From: an uncultured Peptoniphilus sp.
GTDB lineage: Bacteria; Bacillota; Clostridia; Tissierellales; Peptoniphilaceae
Length of the DNA: 12,421 nt
Assembly (NCBI RefSeq): GCF_946222045.1
Contig: NZ_CAMILN010000046.1
Coordinates: 1-12,421 of the forward strand
Direction: 5' to 3'
Position 1 is the stretch's first letter, and every line of letters begins with the position of its first letter. Shown here piece by piece: positions 5,343 to 12,173 of this stretch. The position numbers were made by a program, and so were the translations under genes. The notes beneath the pieces are model-generated. The model was not told where the DNA came from and did no database searches. It saw only the letters and a list, made by a program, of their open reading frames with translations.

Positions 5343-6347
5343 ATGATTGAAGTAAAAAACTTAGTTAAAGAATTTAAAACTGGTGAAAGAAGTTTTAGAG
5401 CCTTAAACGATGTTTCTTTTAAAGTCAATCGAGGAGAGATTTACGGCGTAATTGGTTTATCTGGTGCCGGCAAGTCAACCCTTGTTAGATGTATAAACAG
5501 GTTGGAAGAACCAAGCTCAGGAGAAATCCTAGTTGACGGAAAATCTATTATTGGCCTAAATGAAAAGGAACTTAGGGCTGCTAGAAAAGATATTGGAATG
5601 ATCTTCCAGTATTTCAACTTATTCATGCAAAAGACTGTGGCAGAAAATATTGCCTATCCCCTAGAAATTTCTGGAGTGTCTAGGGAAGACATAACAAAGA
5701 GGGTGGACGAACTCTTAAAATTTATTGATCTTGAAGATAAGAAGGATTCTTATCCAGCAGAACTATCTGGTGGTCAAAAGCAAAGAGTAGCAATAGCAAG
5801 ATCCATTGCCACAAACCCATCAATCCTACTTTCAGATGAAGGAACATCAGCCCTTGACCCGGCAAACACAAAGTCAGTCCTAAATCTTTTAAAGAAAATA
5901 GTAGAAGAATTTGACATGACAGTGATAATGATCACCCATCAAATGGAAGTGGCAAAGGAAATTTGTGACAGGATAGCAGTAATGGAAGCAGGAAAAATTA
6001 TTGAAGAGAACACCACAAAGGAACTCTTCACAAATCCAAAAACTGCAGTTACAAGGTCCTTTATTAAAAATCTTGAAGATGATGTGGAAGAAGGCTATGT
6101 GAGAGCCAGCGACTACAAGGGAGATGTCTTGAGACTTTCCTATGCAGATAACAACTACGACAAGCCAATTCTTTCCCAATGTGTCAAGAAGTTTGATATA
6201 GACTTTTCAATTTTATCTGGAAATATAAACAAACTAAATGTAGCAAATGTTGGTTACCTTACAGTTCAAATCCTAGGTAAGGATGATGAAAGAGCAAGGG
6301 CCATTGAATTCTTAAAAGAAAATAATGTAATTGTGGAGGTGCTTTAA
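5343..6347 (+). CDS. metN: Methionine ABC transporter, ATP-binding subunit
   Basis: A 334-residue ATPase of the MetNIQ importer for methionine. Walker A GLSGAGKST is at 38-46, Q-loop Gln89 (FQYFNLF), ABC signature LSGGQKQR at 141-148, Walker B ILLSDE at 161-166, and the switch histidine His199 (MITHQ). Residues about 262-334 are the C-terminal NIL/ACT-like domain that binds methionine and inhibits transport when the cell is replete (known for MetN). The Walker B neighbourhood reads SDEGTSALDP where SDEATSALDP is usual, probably a neutral change. The ATG is preceded by GGAGG with good spacing, directly after the T-box terminator. The gene abuts metI with no gap. Methionine as substrate is supported by the NIL domain, the metI/metQ neighbours and the methionine T-box. 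Confidence 0.95.
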   Translation: MIEVKNLVKEFKTGERSFRALNDVSFKVNRGEIYGVIGLSGAGKSTLVRCINRLEEPSSGEILVDGKSIIGLNEKELRAARKDIGMIFQYFNLFMQKTVAENIAYPLEISGVSREDITKRVDELLKFIDLEDKKDSYPAELSGGQKQRVAIARSIATNPSILLSDEGTSALDPANTKSVLNLLKKIVEEFDMTVIMITHQMEVAKEICDRIAVMEAGKIIEENTTKELFTNPKTAVTRSFIKNLEDDVEEGYVRASDYKGDVLRLSYADNNYDKPILSQCVKKFDIDFSILSGNINKLNVANVGYLTVQILGKDDERARAIEFLKENNVIVEVL

Positions 6348-7001
6348 ATGGATAGGATAATTGATATAGTTTTACCGGCAATTCCACAAACCTTAATAAT
6401 GGTAATTGCTTCGACAATAATTGCCCTAATAATTGGTCTTCCACTGGGGATAATTTTAACAACAACAAGACCTGGAGGACTTACAGAATCAGTAAAAGTT
6501 TATTCAATCTTAGATGGGATAATAAACATCCTAAGGTCCTTTCCCTTTGTAATCTTGATGATAGTTGTATTCCCCCTATCAAGATTAATTGTTGGAAAGT
6601 CCTATGGAACTGCGGCAATGATAATTCCCCTTTCAGTTTCAGCAGCACCCTTTGTTGCAAGACTAATGGAAGGTTACTTTATACAAGTTGACTCAGGCAT
6701 CATCGAAGCAGCCAAGTCCATGGGATCATCTAAGAGGGAAATAATCTTTAAGGTCCTTATACCAGAGGCAATGCCAATGATAGTGACAGGGATTACAATG
6801 ACAATAATAAACGTAATTGGTTATTCTGCTATGGCTGGTGTCATGGGAGGAGGCGGCCTAGGAGATGTGGCAAACAGGTATGGTTACCAAAGAAATGAGC
6901 CATTAATCCTATGGTCAGCAGTAGTAGTTATTATAATCTTGGTTCAAATAGTTCAATTTGTTGGTAACTTTTTGACTAAGAAGATAGACAAGAGAAAATA
7001 A
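6348..7001 (+). CDS. metI: Methionine ABC transporter, permease subunit
   Basis: A 217-residue integral membrane protein of MetI size with about five hydrophobic helices. The conserved family stretches are present: NILRSFPFVIL near 60-70, PLSVSAAPFVARLMEG near 94-109, the EAA coupling loop EAAKSMGSSKREIIFKVLIP at 120-139, and YSAMAGVMGGGGLGDVA near 159-175. The ATG follows the metN stop codon immediately, and its ribosome site GGAGGT lies inside the end of metN, so the two are translationally coupled. A purine-only tract of about 30 bases (7000-7031) follows the gene before the first metQ. Confidence 0.95.
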   Translation: MDRIIDIVLPAIPQTLIMVIASTIIALIIGLPLGIILTTTRPGGLTESVKVYSILDGIINILRSFPFVILMIVVFPLSRLIVGKSYGTAAMIIPLSVSAAPFVARLMEGYFIQVDSGIIEAAKSMGSSKREIIFKVLIPEAMPMIVTGITMTIINVIGYSAMAGVMGGGGLGDVANRYGYQRNEPLILWSAVVVIIILVQIVQFVGNFLTKKIDKRK

Positions 7002-7060
7002 GAGAAGAAAAAGAAAAAAGAAGAAAAAAGACATAATATTTGACAACAAGGAGAAAAAAG

Positions 7061-7887
7061 ATGAAGAAGACAAAAATTTTATTGACACTAATTGGACTTA
7101 TTGCCGTTTTAACAGCTTGTGGAAAAGACAACAAAGTAGAAGAAAAAAGTCCAGAGACAGGAGAAAAACTAAGCTTACAATAGGGGCATCGGAAACTCCC
7201 CATGGAGAACTCATAAAGGCTCTTGAGCCAGAGTTTGAAAAGGCAGGCATTGACCTTGACCTAGTAGTCTTTTCAGACTATGTTCAACCAAACCTACAAC
7301 TTGAATCAGGAGACTTAGACCTAAACTTTTACCAACATCAACCCTACCTTGACAGCTTTAATGAGGACAGGAAGACAAATATAATTTCCCTAGAAGATTC
7401 AAAAATCTTTATCACACCCCTTCTTGGATTTTCATCAAAGATAAAGGACATAAAGGACCTTGAAGATGGTGGAGAAATTATAATTCCCAATGACCCAACA
7501 AATGGAGCAAGGGCCTTATTAATTCTAGATAAGGAAGGACTTATAAAGTTAAAAGACAAGGACAATTTAAACTCAACTGAAGTTGATATAGTTGAAAACC
7601 CAAAAAATTTAAAATTCACAGCAGTTGATGCACAAAATATTCCAAGAGTTTACCAAGATGCAGACCTTGCTTTTATAAATCCAAACTTTGCCATAGCAAA
7701 TGGACTTGATCCAAAGGATGCAATAATTACTGAAGCAAAGGATTCCCCTTATGCAAACATTGTGGCAGCAAGATCTGGCGAAGAAAACAATGAAGTTTAT
7801 AAGAAGGTTGTAAAAATTTTACAATCAGAAGAAAGCAGAAAGTACATTGAAGATACTTTCAAGGGAGCAGTGCTTCCAACATTTTAA
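7061..7887 (+). pseudogene. metQ: Methionine-binding lipoprotein, first paralogue, frameshifted
   Basis: The gene starts at an ATG seven bases after AAGGAG and encodes a clean lipoprotein signal (hydrophobic residues 6-17, lipobox LTAC with Cys20). After about 36 residues this frame runs into a TAG at 7181-7183. The mature MetQ body continues in the -1 frame from about 7168 (KLTIGASETPHGE) to the stop at 7887 without further damage: QPNLQLESGDLDLNFYQHQP, PNDPTNGARAL, and a C-terminus SRKYIEDTFKGAVLPTF matching the next paralogue. The break maps to GGAGAAAAACT (7160-7170); one extra A would restore a protein of about 275 residues. A TTG at 7117 could open the body frame alone but would lose the signal and lipid anchor. 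This could be a recent mutation, phase variation, -1 slippage on AAA, or a sequencing error in the A-run. Confidence 0.85.
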
Positions 7888-7925
7888 TATTAATTAAGTA
7901 ATAATTTTTTTAGAGGAGGATATAT

Positions 7926-8768
7926 ATGAAAAATTTTAAAAAATTATTTTTACTAGGATCAGTGGTCCTATCACTTGCCCTAACAGGATGTGGCGGTGCA
8001 AAGAAAGATGACACTAAGGCAGAAGCTCCAGCAGATGGAGACAACAAGATTGTGATTGGCGTATCACCTACACCTCATGGAGAAATCCTTGAAGGTCTAA
8101 AGCCAGAATTTGAAAAAGAAGGACTTGATGTAGAAGTTGTAAACTTCGATGACTACATTCAACCAAACCTTCAACTAGAAGCAGGCGACCTTGATGCCAA
8201 CTACTTCCAACACAAACCTTACCTTGACAGCTTTACAGAAGAAAGAAACATAGACAATCTTGATGTCTTAGGTTACGTTCACATCGAACCAATGGCCCTA
8301 TATTCAGAAAAATATAAGTCAGTTGATGAAATCGAAGATGGCGCAGAAATCATAATCCCTAACGACCCAAGTAATGGTGCAAGAGCCTTAATCCTACTTG
8401 AAGATGCAGGACTAATTAAGTTACAAGACAAGACAAACCTTAACTCAACAGAAAAAGATATTGCAGAAAATCCTAAGAACTTAAAGTTCACAGCAATGGA
8501 TGCACCTTCAATTGCACAAGTTTATAAAGATTCAGGAGCAGCAGTTATTAACTCCAACTTTGCCATTGGACAAGGACTTGACCCAACTAGCGACTCAATC
8601 TTCTTAGAATCTACAGATTCACCATATGCAAACCTAGTTGCAATTAGAAAAGAAGATGCTGACAAGGAAAAATTCCAAAAATTCTTAAAGGTTCTTAACT
8701 CTGAAGAATCTAAGAAGTTTATTGAAGAAACATTTAAGGGAGCAGTTATACCAGCTTTCGAAAACTAA
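7926..8768 (+). CDS. metQ: Methionine-binding lipoprotein, second paralogue
   Basis: A 280-residue substrate-binding lipoprotein of the MetQ/NlpA family. The signal peptide covers residues 1-21 and the lipobox LTGC gives lipidated Cys22. A short charged linker (22-41) leads to the binding domain: IGVSPTPHGE, QPNLQLEAGDLDANYFQHKP, YVHIEPMALYS, IIIPNDPSNGARAL and INSNFAIGQGLDP. It captures methionine outside the membrane and delivers it to MetI. AGAGGAGG is an excellent ribosome site. No terminator or clear promoter separates it from the first metQ, so it is the last cistron of the T-box operon. It is clearly paralogous to the upstream frameshifted copy, but the segment before the NDP-NGARAL motif differs in type (HIEPMALYS here, FITPLLGFS there). 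It probably supplies the working binding protein if the first copy is dead. Confidence 0.95.
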   Translation: MKNFKKLFLLGSVVLSLALTGCGGAKKDDTKAEAPADGDNKIVIGVSPTPHGEILEGLKPEFEKEGLDVEVVNFDDYIQPNLQLEAGDLDANYFQHKPYLDSFTEERNIDNLDVLGYVHIEPMALYSEKYKSVDEIEDGAEIIIPNDPSNGARALILLEDAGLIKLQDKTNLNSTEKDIAENPKNLKFTAMDAPSIAQVYKDSGAAVINSNFAIGQGLDPTSDSIFLESTDSPYANLVAIRKEDADKEKFQKFLKVLNSEESKKFIEETFKGAVIPAFEN

Positions 8769-8776
8769 AAATATTT

Positions 8777-8804
8777 AAAGAGATCCTTAGGGGTCTCTTT
8801 TTTT
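8777..8804 (+). terminator. Terminator of the methionine operon
   Basis: GAGATCC-TTAG-GGGTCTC with flanking A/T pairs and a run of seven or more T residues, just after the second metQ. Confidence 0.9.
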
Positions 8805-8956
8805 GAATTTTTATTCGAAATAAAAAAACAGTAAATGATATGTAAAAACAAAAATAAAATAAAAAAGCAAAATCATAAAGCTTTTATTATAAATTCATTT
8901 ATCTTTCACAAATTCATACTAAGATAAAGTCATAAATTATCGTATAGGAGGAAAGT

Positions 8957-10210
8957 ATGAAGAAGAATTTAAATAAAAACCTTGGCATGGGTAAGATTGT
9001 AATAATAATTGCCCTAGTTTTTTCTCTAATTGGAGGAATTGTTGGTTCAGCTATAACAACTTATAAGCTCTTGCCACAGGGAGAAAGTAAAACCACAAAT
9101 AGCGATTCAAATATAACTATTTCTGCCAAGGACAATATGACCGTGGCTTCAGCAGTTGCCAAGAAGTCCATGTCCTCTGTAGTTGGTATAACAACTAAGG
9201 GAGTCCAACAATCCTTCTTTGGACAAGTTGAAGTTCAAGGTGTGGGATCTGGTGTAATAGTTGATACAAAGGGTTACATCCTTACTAATGCTCACGTTGT
9301 CAAGTTAAACAACCAAGTAGTAAAGGACGTGACAGTTAGGCTAAACAATGAAGAGGATATCCAAGGCAAGACAATTTGGGCGGACGAAATGATTGACCTT
9401 GCCATTGTAAAAATTAATACAGATAAAAAATTAAATGTGGCAAGTCTTGGTGACTCCGATGCCCTTTCAATAGGGGATACTGCCATAGCAATTGGTAACC
9501 CAATATCCCTACAATTTTCTCAAACTGTAACCCAAGGTATAATCTCTGGACTTGACAGGTATGTTGGGGCTGTAAGTGGTGGAGGCTACATGACTGGTCT
9601 TATCCAAACTGATGCATCAATAAATGGTGGTAACTCTGGTGGAGCTCTTTTAAATGCTGAGGGAGAAGTAATTGGAATTAACACAGTCAAGGTTCAATCA
9701 GCAGAGGGACTTGGATTTTCAATTCCTATTAACTTTATTAAACCAATTATAAAACAAGTTATTGAAACAGGATCTTATAAGGAAATGTCCATGGGTATGC
9801 TAACAATGAATGTGGATGTAGCATCTCAAGTTTTAAATCAAAAGTCACCTGTTGACAAGGGAATCTTTGTCTACAAGGTTTACCAAGGATCACCTGCTGC
9901 CACAGCTGGACTTGAAGCAGGAGATGTTGTAACAAAAATTGGTAAGGACCAAGTGTCTGATAACAACGCATTGAAGTCAATTCTCTACAAATACCAAGTC
10001 GGTGATAAGGTAGAAGTTGAGTATATTAGGAAGGGCAAGAAAATGACAACTGAGGCAACTTTTACTGACTACTCCATAGAAAATGACAAGGAAGCCCAAA
10101 AAGATATAAGGGAACAAGTAAGGGAAAAATCAGCTGAAGAAGAAGCGAGAGCAAGAAGACAAGAAGAATTATTCAATAGGTTTAGACAAGAATTTGGAAA
10201 TAATTTCTAA
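8957..10210 (+). CDS. htrA: HtrA/DegP-type membrane-anchored serine protease
   Basis: A 417-residue protease/chaperone for damaged proteins outside the cytoplasm. A single helix at about residues 12-35 after a lysine-rich start anchors it, with the catalytic part outside. The trypsin-like triad is complete: His113 (LTNAHVV), Asp147 (DLAIVKI) and Ser227 (NGGNSGGAL). One PDZ domain spans about 285-368 (GIFVYKVYQGSPAATAGLEA...GDVVTKIG). The C-terminus (about 375-417) is a highly charged Glu/Arg/Gln-rich tail, probably helical, that is longer than the usual end just after PDZ. The ATG follows AGGAGG. A possible but weak promoter is TTTATC (8898-8903), 16 bp, TAAGAT (8920-8925). It stands alone, with terminators on both sides, and converges on the lysR-type gene. 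DegP, DegQ or DegS subtype is not resolvable. Confidence 0.94.
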   Translation: MKKNLNKNLGMGKIVIIIALVFSLIGGIVGSAITTYKLLPQGESKTTNSDSNITISAKDNMTVASAVAKKSMSSVVGITTKGVQQSFFGQVEVQGVGSGVIVDTKGYILTNAHVVKLNNQVVKDVTVRLNNEEDIQGKTIWADEMIDLAIVKINTDKKLNVASLGDSDALSIGDTAIAIGNPISLQFSQTVTQGIISGLDRYVGAVSGGGYMTGLIQTDASINGGNSGGALLNAEGEVIGINTVKVQSAEGLGFSIPINFIKPIIKQVIETGSYKEMSMGMLTMNVDVASQVLNQKSPVDKGIFVYKVYQGSPAATAGLEAGDVVTKIGKDQVSDNNALKSILYKYQVGDKVEVEYIRKGKKMTTEATFTDYSIENDKEAQKDIREQVREKSAEEEARARRQEELFNRFRQEFGNNF

Positions 10211-10260
10211 AGTCCGAAGCTAGGATATATAATTTAAAATAAAAATTTTTATAAAGTAAA

Positions 10261-10297
10261 AGTGACACCACATGGTGCCACTCTTGCTTTATTTTTT
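10261..10297. terminator. Shared convergent hairpin between htrA and the lysR-type gene
   Basis: AGTG-A-CACCA, loop CA, TGGTG-C-CACT forms a stem with one A/C mismatch, followed after a few bases by TTTATTTTTTT on the plus strand. On the minus strand it is followed by TTTTACTTTATA. It probably ends both convergent transcripts. Confidence 0.65.
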
Positions 10298-11257
10298 TGC
10301 AATTCTTTCTAATTTTTCTGCATGAAAAGAATTAAAATATTCTTCCAAGAGTTCTACAAACCTCTTGGCGTACTTAGTGATATATCGATTTTTATTTTTT
10401 ATGGCGTAGATGCCAAGGCTTACAGGTTTCCCCTTGGAGTATAGGGGGAAGATGTTGATGTCATCTTCAAATTCATCTACCCATCTCTTGATATTCATTT
10501 GAGAAATGAAGACAGCAGCTATTGCCTTGTTGCAAATTGAAAGGGCAATTCTAGAATAGCCAGTCTCTATATAATCATTTGGCCTTACGCCAGCTTCCTT
10601 AAAGCTTTGATTTATTAGGCTCCTAATCCTATTGTCTTGGGTGTAAAGTAGGAAGGGAACCTCAGCAAAGTCCTTTAAATCTAAGTTATCTATGGATTTT
10701 TCCTTCAAGTCGTGAAGATTTTTAAAATATTTTTTTAGAAGTCTGTCACTAACACAAAGATAAAGTTTTTCATCTAGGAGAAGACTAGATTTTAAATTTT
10801 CATTTTGATTGTTTTCGTCAATGGAAATGGCAAAATCTAGTTTGTTTTCAAGGCACATCTCTTCAAGTTCATGAGATTGCTTTTCGTGGAGGACAAGACC
10901 AACTTGGGGGAATTCCTCAGTAAATTTTTCTATAATAGATGGTATGAACATATCAGCACGAGGGGAAGAGGCACCTAGCATGAGTTTGCCCATCTCTTCG
11001 CTTTCAAGGTCCCTGATCTTGTTTATCATATCGGCCTCACTTGTGAGGAGTTTCTCTGCATAGGCCAGGTACTCTTCTCCAATAGGTGTCAGCATTAGTC
11101 TTGGTTTTCTAAAAAAGAATTTTGTCCCATAATATTCTTCCAGCCTTTTTATGTGATTTGAAAGAGTTTGTTGTGAAATGTAAAGTTTTTCTCCAGTTTC
11201 ATTCATGTTTAAGGTCTTTGCAAGTTCTGTGAAGTAGTAAATACTTTCGAAATTCAT
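10289..11257 (-). CDS. LysR-family transcriptional regulator
   Basis: A 322-residue regulator. The N-terminus is the LysR winged helix-turn-helix: MNFESIYYFTELAKTLNMNE, then TGEKLYISQQTLSNHIKRLE (recognition helix near residues 28-40) and the wing LMLTPIGEEYLAYAEKLL. The remaining residues, about 90-300, are the two-lobed effector domain, containing FAISIDEN and VSDRLL strands, with no residues that tell the ligand. I chose the ATG at 11257 because AGGAGG lies just before it; a start five codons upstream (11272) would contain the ribosome site. It is convergent to htrA and has no divergent partner gene, so its target is not the usual divergent neighbour. Its own promoter holds a dyad that it may bind. 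The ligand and regulon are unknown. Confidence 0.93.
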   Translation of the reverse strand: MNFESIYYFTELAKTLNMNETGEKLYISQQTLSNHIKRLEEYYGTKFFFRKPRLMLTPIGEEYLAYAEKLLTSEADMINKIRDLESEEMGKLMLGASSPRADMFIPSIIEKFTEEFPQVGLVLHEKQSHELEEMCLENKLDFAISIDENNQNENLKSSLLLDEKLYLCVSDRLLKKYFKNLHDLKEKSIDNLDLKDFAEVPFLLYTQDNRIRSLINQSFKEAGVRPNDYIETGYSRIALSICNKAIAAVFISQMNIKRWVDEFEDDINIFPLYSKGKPVSLGIYAIKNKNRYITKYAKRFVELLEEYFNSFHAEKLERIAKK

Positions 11258-11324
11258 ATTTCCTCCTATCAAATATATTTTGTGATTTATACAAATTTTT
11301 ATTAATTTATTTTGTAGTACTTTT

Positions 11325-11354
11325 ATTATATACTAAGTATAAGTTAATTGTGAA
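11325..11354 (-). promoter_or_regulatory. Promoter of the lysR-type gene with internal dyad
   Basis: Read on the minus strand: TTCACA (11354-11349), 18 bp, TATAAT (11330-11325). The spacer contains the inverted repeat TATAC-TTA-GTATA (11329-11341), a candidate autoregulatory LysR site (T-N11-A class). Confidence 0.6.
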
Positions 11355-11423
11355 ATAAATATTAAGAATTCCTTATAGTTTACCAGCTTTTTTTCCTTAA
11401 TATCACAATTACCGGAATCCCCT

Positions 11424-11451
11424 TGCACCCACCTCCTTGGGTGCATTTTTT
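11424..11451 (+). terminator. Isolated strong terminator with anti-SD-like loop
   Basis: A perfect 8-bp stem TGCACCCA/TGGGTGCA with loop CCTCCT and a T6 tail. No plus-strand gene precedes it; the lysR-type gene is on the other strand. The stem-loop top reads ACCTCCTT, the same bases as the 16S anti-Shine-Dalgarno core, and CCCC lies just upstream. It may be the 3' end of a small RNA starting somewhere in 11330-11390. Candidate start signals there (TATACT at 11329-11334, TATAGT at 11374-11379) lack good -35 boxes. Confidence 0.75.
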
Positions 11452-11500
11452 ATGCCCAAAATTAAAAGTTGTAGAATATTGTGACTTTATAAATATTTAA

Positions 11501-11964
11501 GGGGTTACACAAAAGTGAGACCTGATAAAAAAATAGGGTCTTACAAAAAAATTGAAAATTGATAAAAATTTAGGGACTTACAAAAAAATTGGACTTAATA
11601 AAGTTTTATGATCTTATGAAAAAATGATGCTTAATAAAAATTTATGATCTTATGAAAAAATGATGCTTCATAAAATCTTATGATCTTATGAAAAAGTGAG
11701 ACTTCATAAAAATTTGGGAAGTCATAGAAATTTAATAAGTCATGGGAAAAAGTGATTTTATAAAAATTTATAAAGTTATAAAAACATATAAACTTGCAAT
11801 TATTTTGAATTTATAAAAATACCTGAACTTCTAATTATCTAGAAAGCCTTAAAAATATATGAGTTTGTAGTTATTTTAAAAGTTATAAAAAATAAAGTTA
11901 AAAAAATCATAAGTTACAAGAAATTATAGGGTCACAAAAATTCAAAAGTCATGGAGAATAAATT
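11501..11964. repeat. Degenerate tandem repeat array, 36-bp period with about 18-bp half units
   Basis: Clear copies begin at 11572, 11608, 11644 and 11680, each exactly 36 bp apart. The best three start ATGATCTTATGAAAAA and continue with a related half such as ATGATGCTTAATAAAAA. More decayed units of 34-37 bp lie at 11501 and 11535; longer spans of about 54 (11716-11769) and 51 bp (11770-11820) fit one and a half units; further 36-bp steps follow at 11821 and 11857. All stop codons and no long ORF: I see no coding in any frame. The array is AT-rich and rich in CTTA/GTCAT-AAAAA. Function unknown. Confidence 0.7.
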
Positions 11965-12001
11965 ATCATAAAATAATTTTGATAAATTTTATCAAAAACC
12001 C

Positions 12002-12030
12002 TTTACAAATTTCAAATCCTATACTATAAT
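12002..12030 (+). promoter_or_regulatory. Near-consensus promoter of an orphan transcription unit
   Basis: TTTACA (12002-12007), exactly 17 bp, TATAAT (12025-12030). Transcription would start near 12037. It lies just downstream of the repeat array. Confidence 0.72.
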
Positions 12031-12036
12031 AAAAAC

Positions 12037-12173
12037 AGTTAATGATAGTTAATGTCATTTAACAAAAATTACTTTGATTTTGGGAACCCCATAACTCCTA
12101 AGATTAATAATAAAATTATACCAATCTTCACTCTGAAAAGAGAAAATTAAGACTGCTTCGGCAGTCTTTTTTT
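12037..12173 (+). ncRNA. Candidate small RNA (or short-ORF transcript)
   Basis: Bounded by the promoter at 12002-12030 and the terminator at 12149-12173, the transcript would be about 135 nt. It contains one ORF of 32 codons (12052-12150) whose stop overlaps the terminator stem, but no Shine-Dalgarno sequence precedes its ATG. Internal features include GGGAACCCC near 12082-12090 and a short CTCT/AGAG pairing near 12131-12142. No known RNA family is recognised. It could be a trans-acting small RNA, a small-protein mRNA, or a leader peptide unit for a gene beyond the window. Confidence 0.45.
12149..12173 (+). terminator. Strong terminator of the orphan unit
   Basis: AAGACTGC-TTCG-GCAGTCTT, an 8-bp stem with a very stable TTCG tetraloop, running into seven or more T residues. 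Confidence 0.92.

Noticed and set aside
7117..7887. The metQ body as an independent gene starting at TTG 7117
   Set aside because: It would lack signal peptide and lipid anchor and begin with an arginine-rich stretch that is the out-of-frame reading of the upstream linker; the ATG at 7061 with its ribosome site is the true start of a frameshifted gene.
8856..8889. Inverted AATAAA.../...TTTATT repeat upstream of htrA as an operator
   Set aside because: It is almost pure A/T with unequal arms; chance occurrence is likely in this base composition.
11501..11964. CRISPR array
   Set aside because: The 36-bp period is repeat-length-like, but there are no unique spacers between identical repeats; units are contiguous and degenerate, and no cas genes are near.
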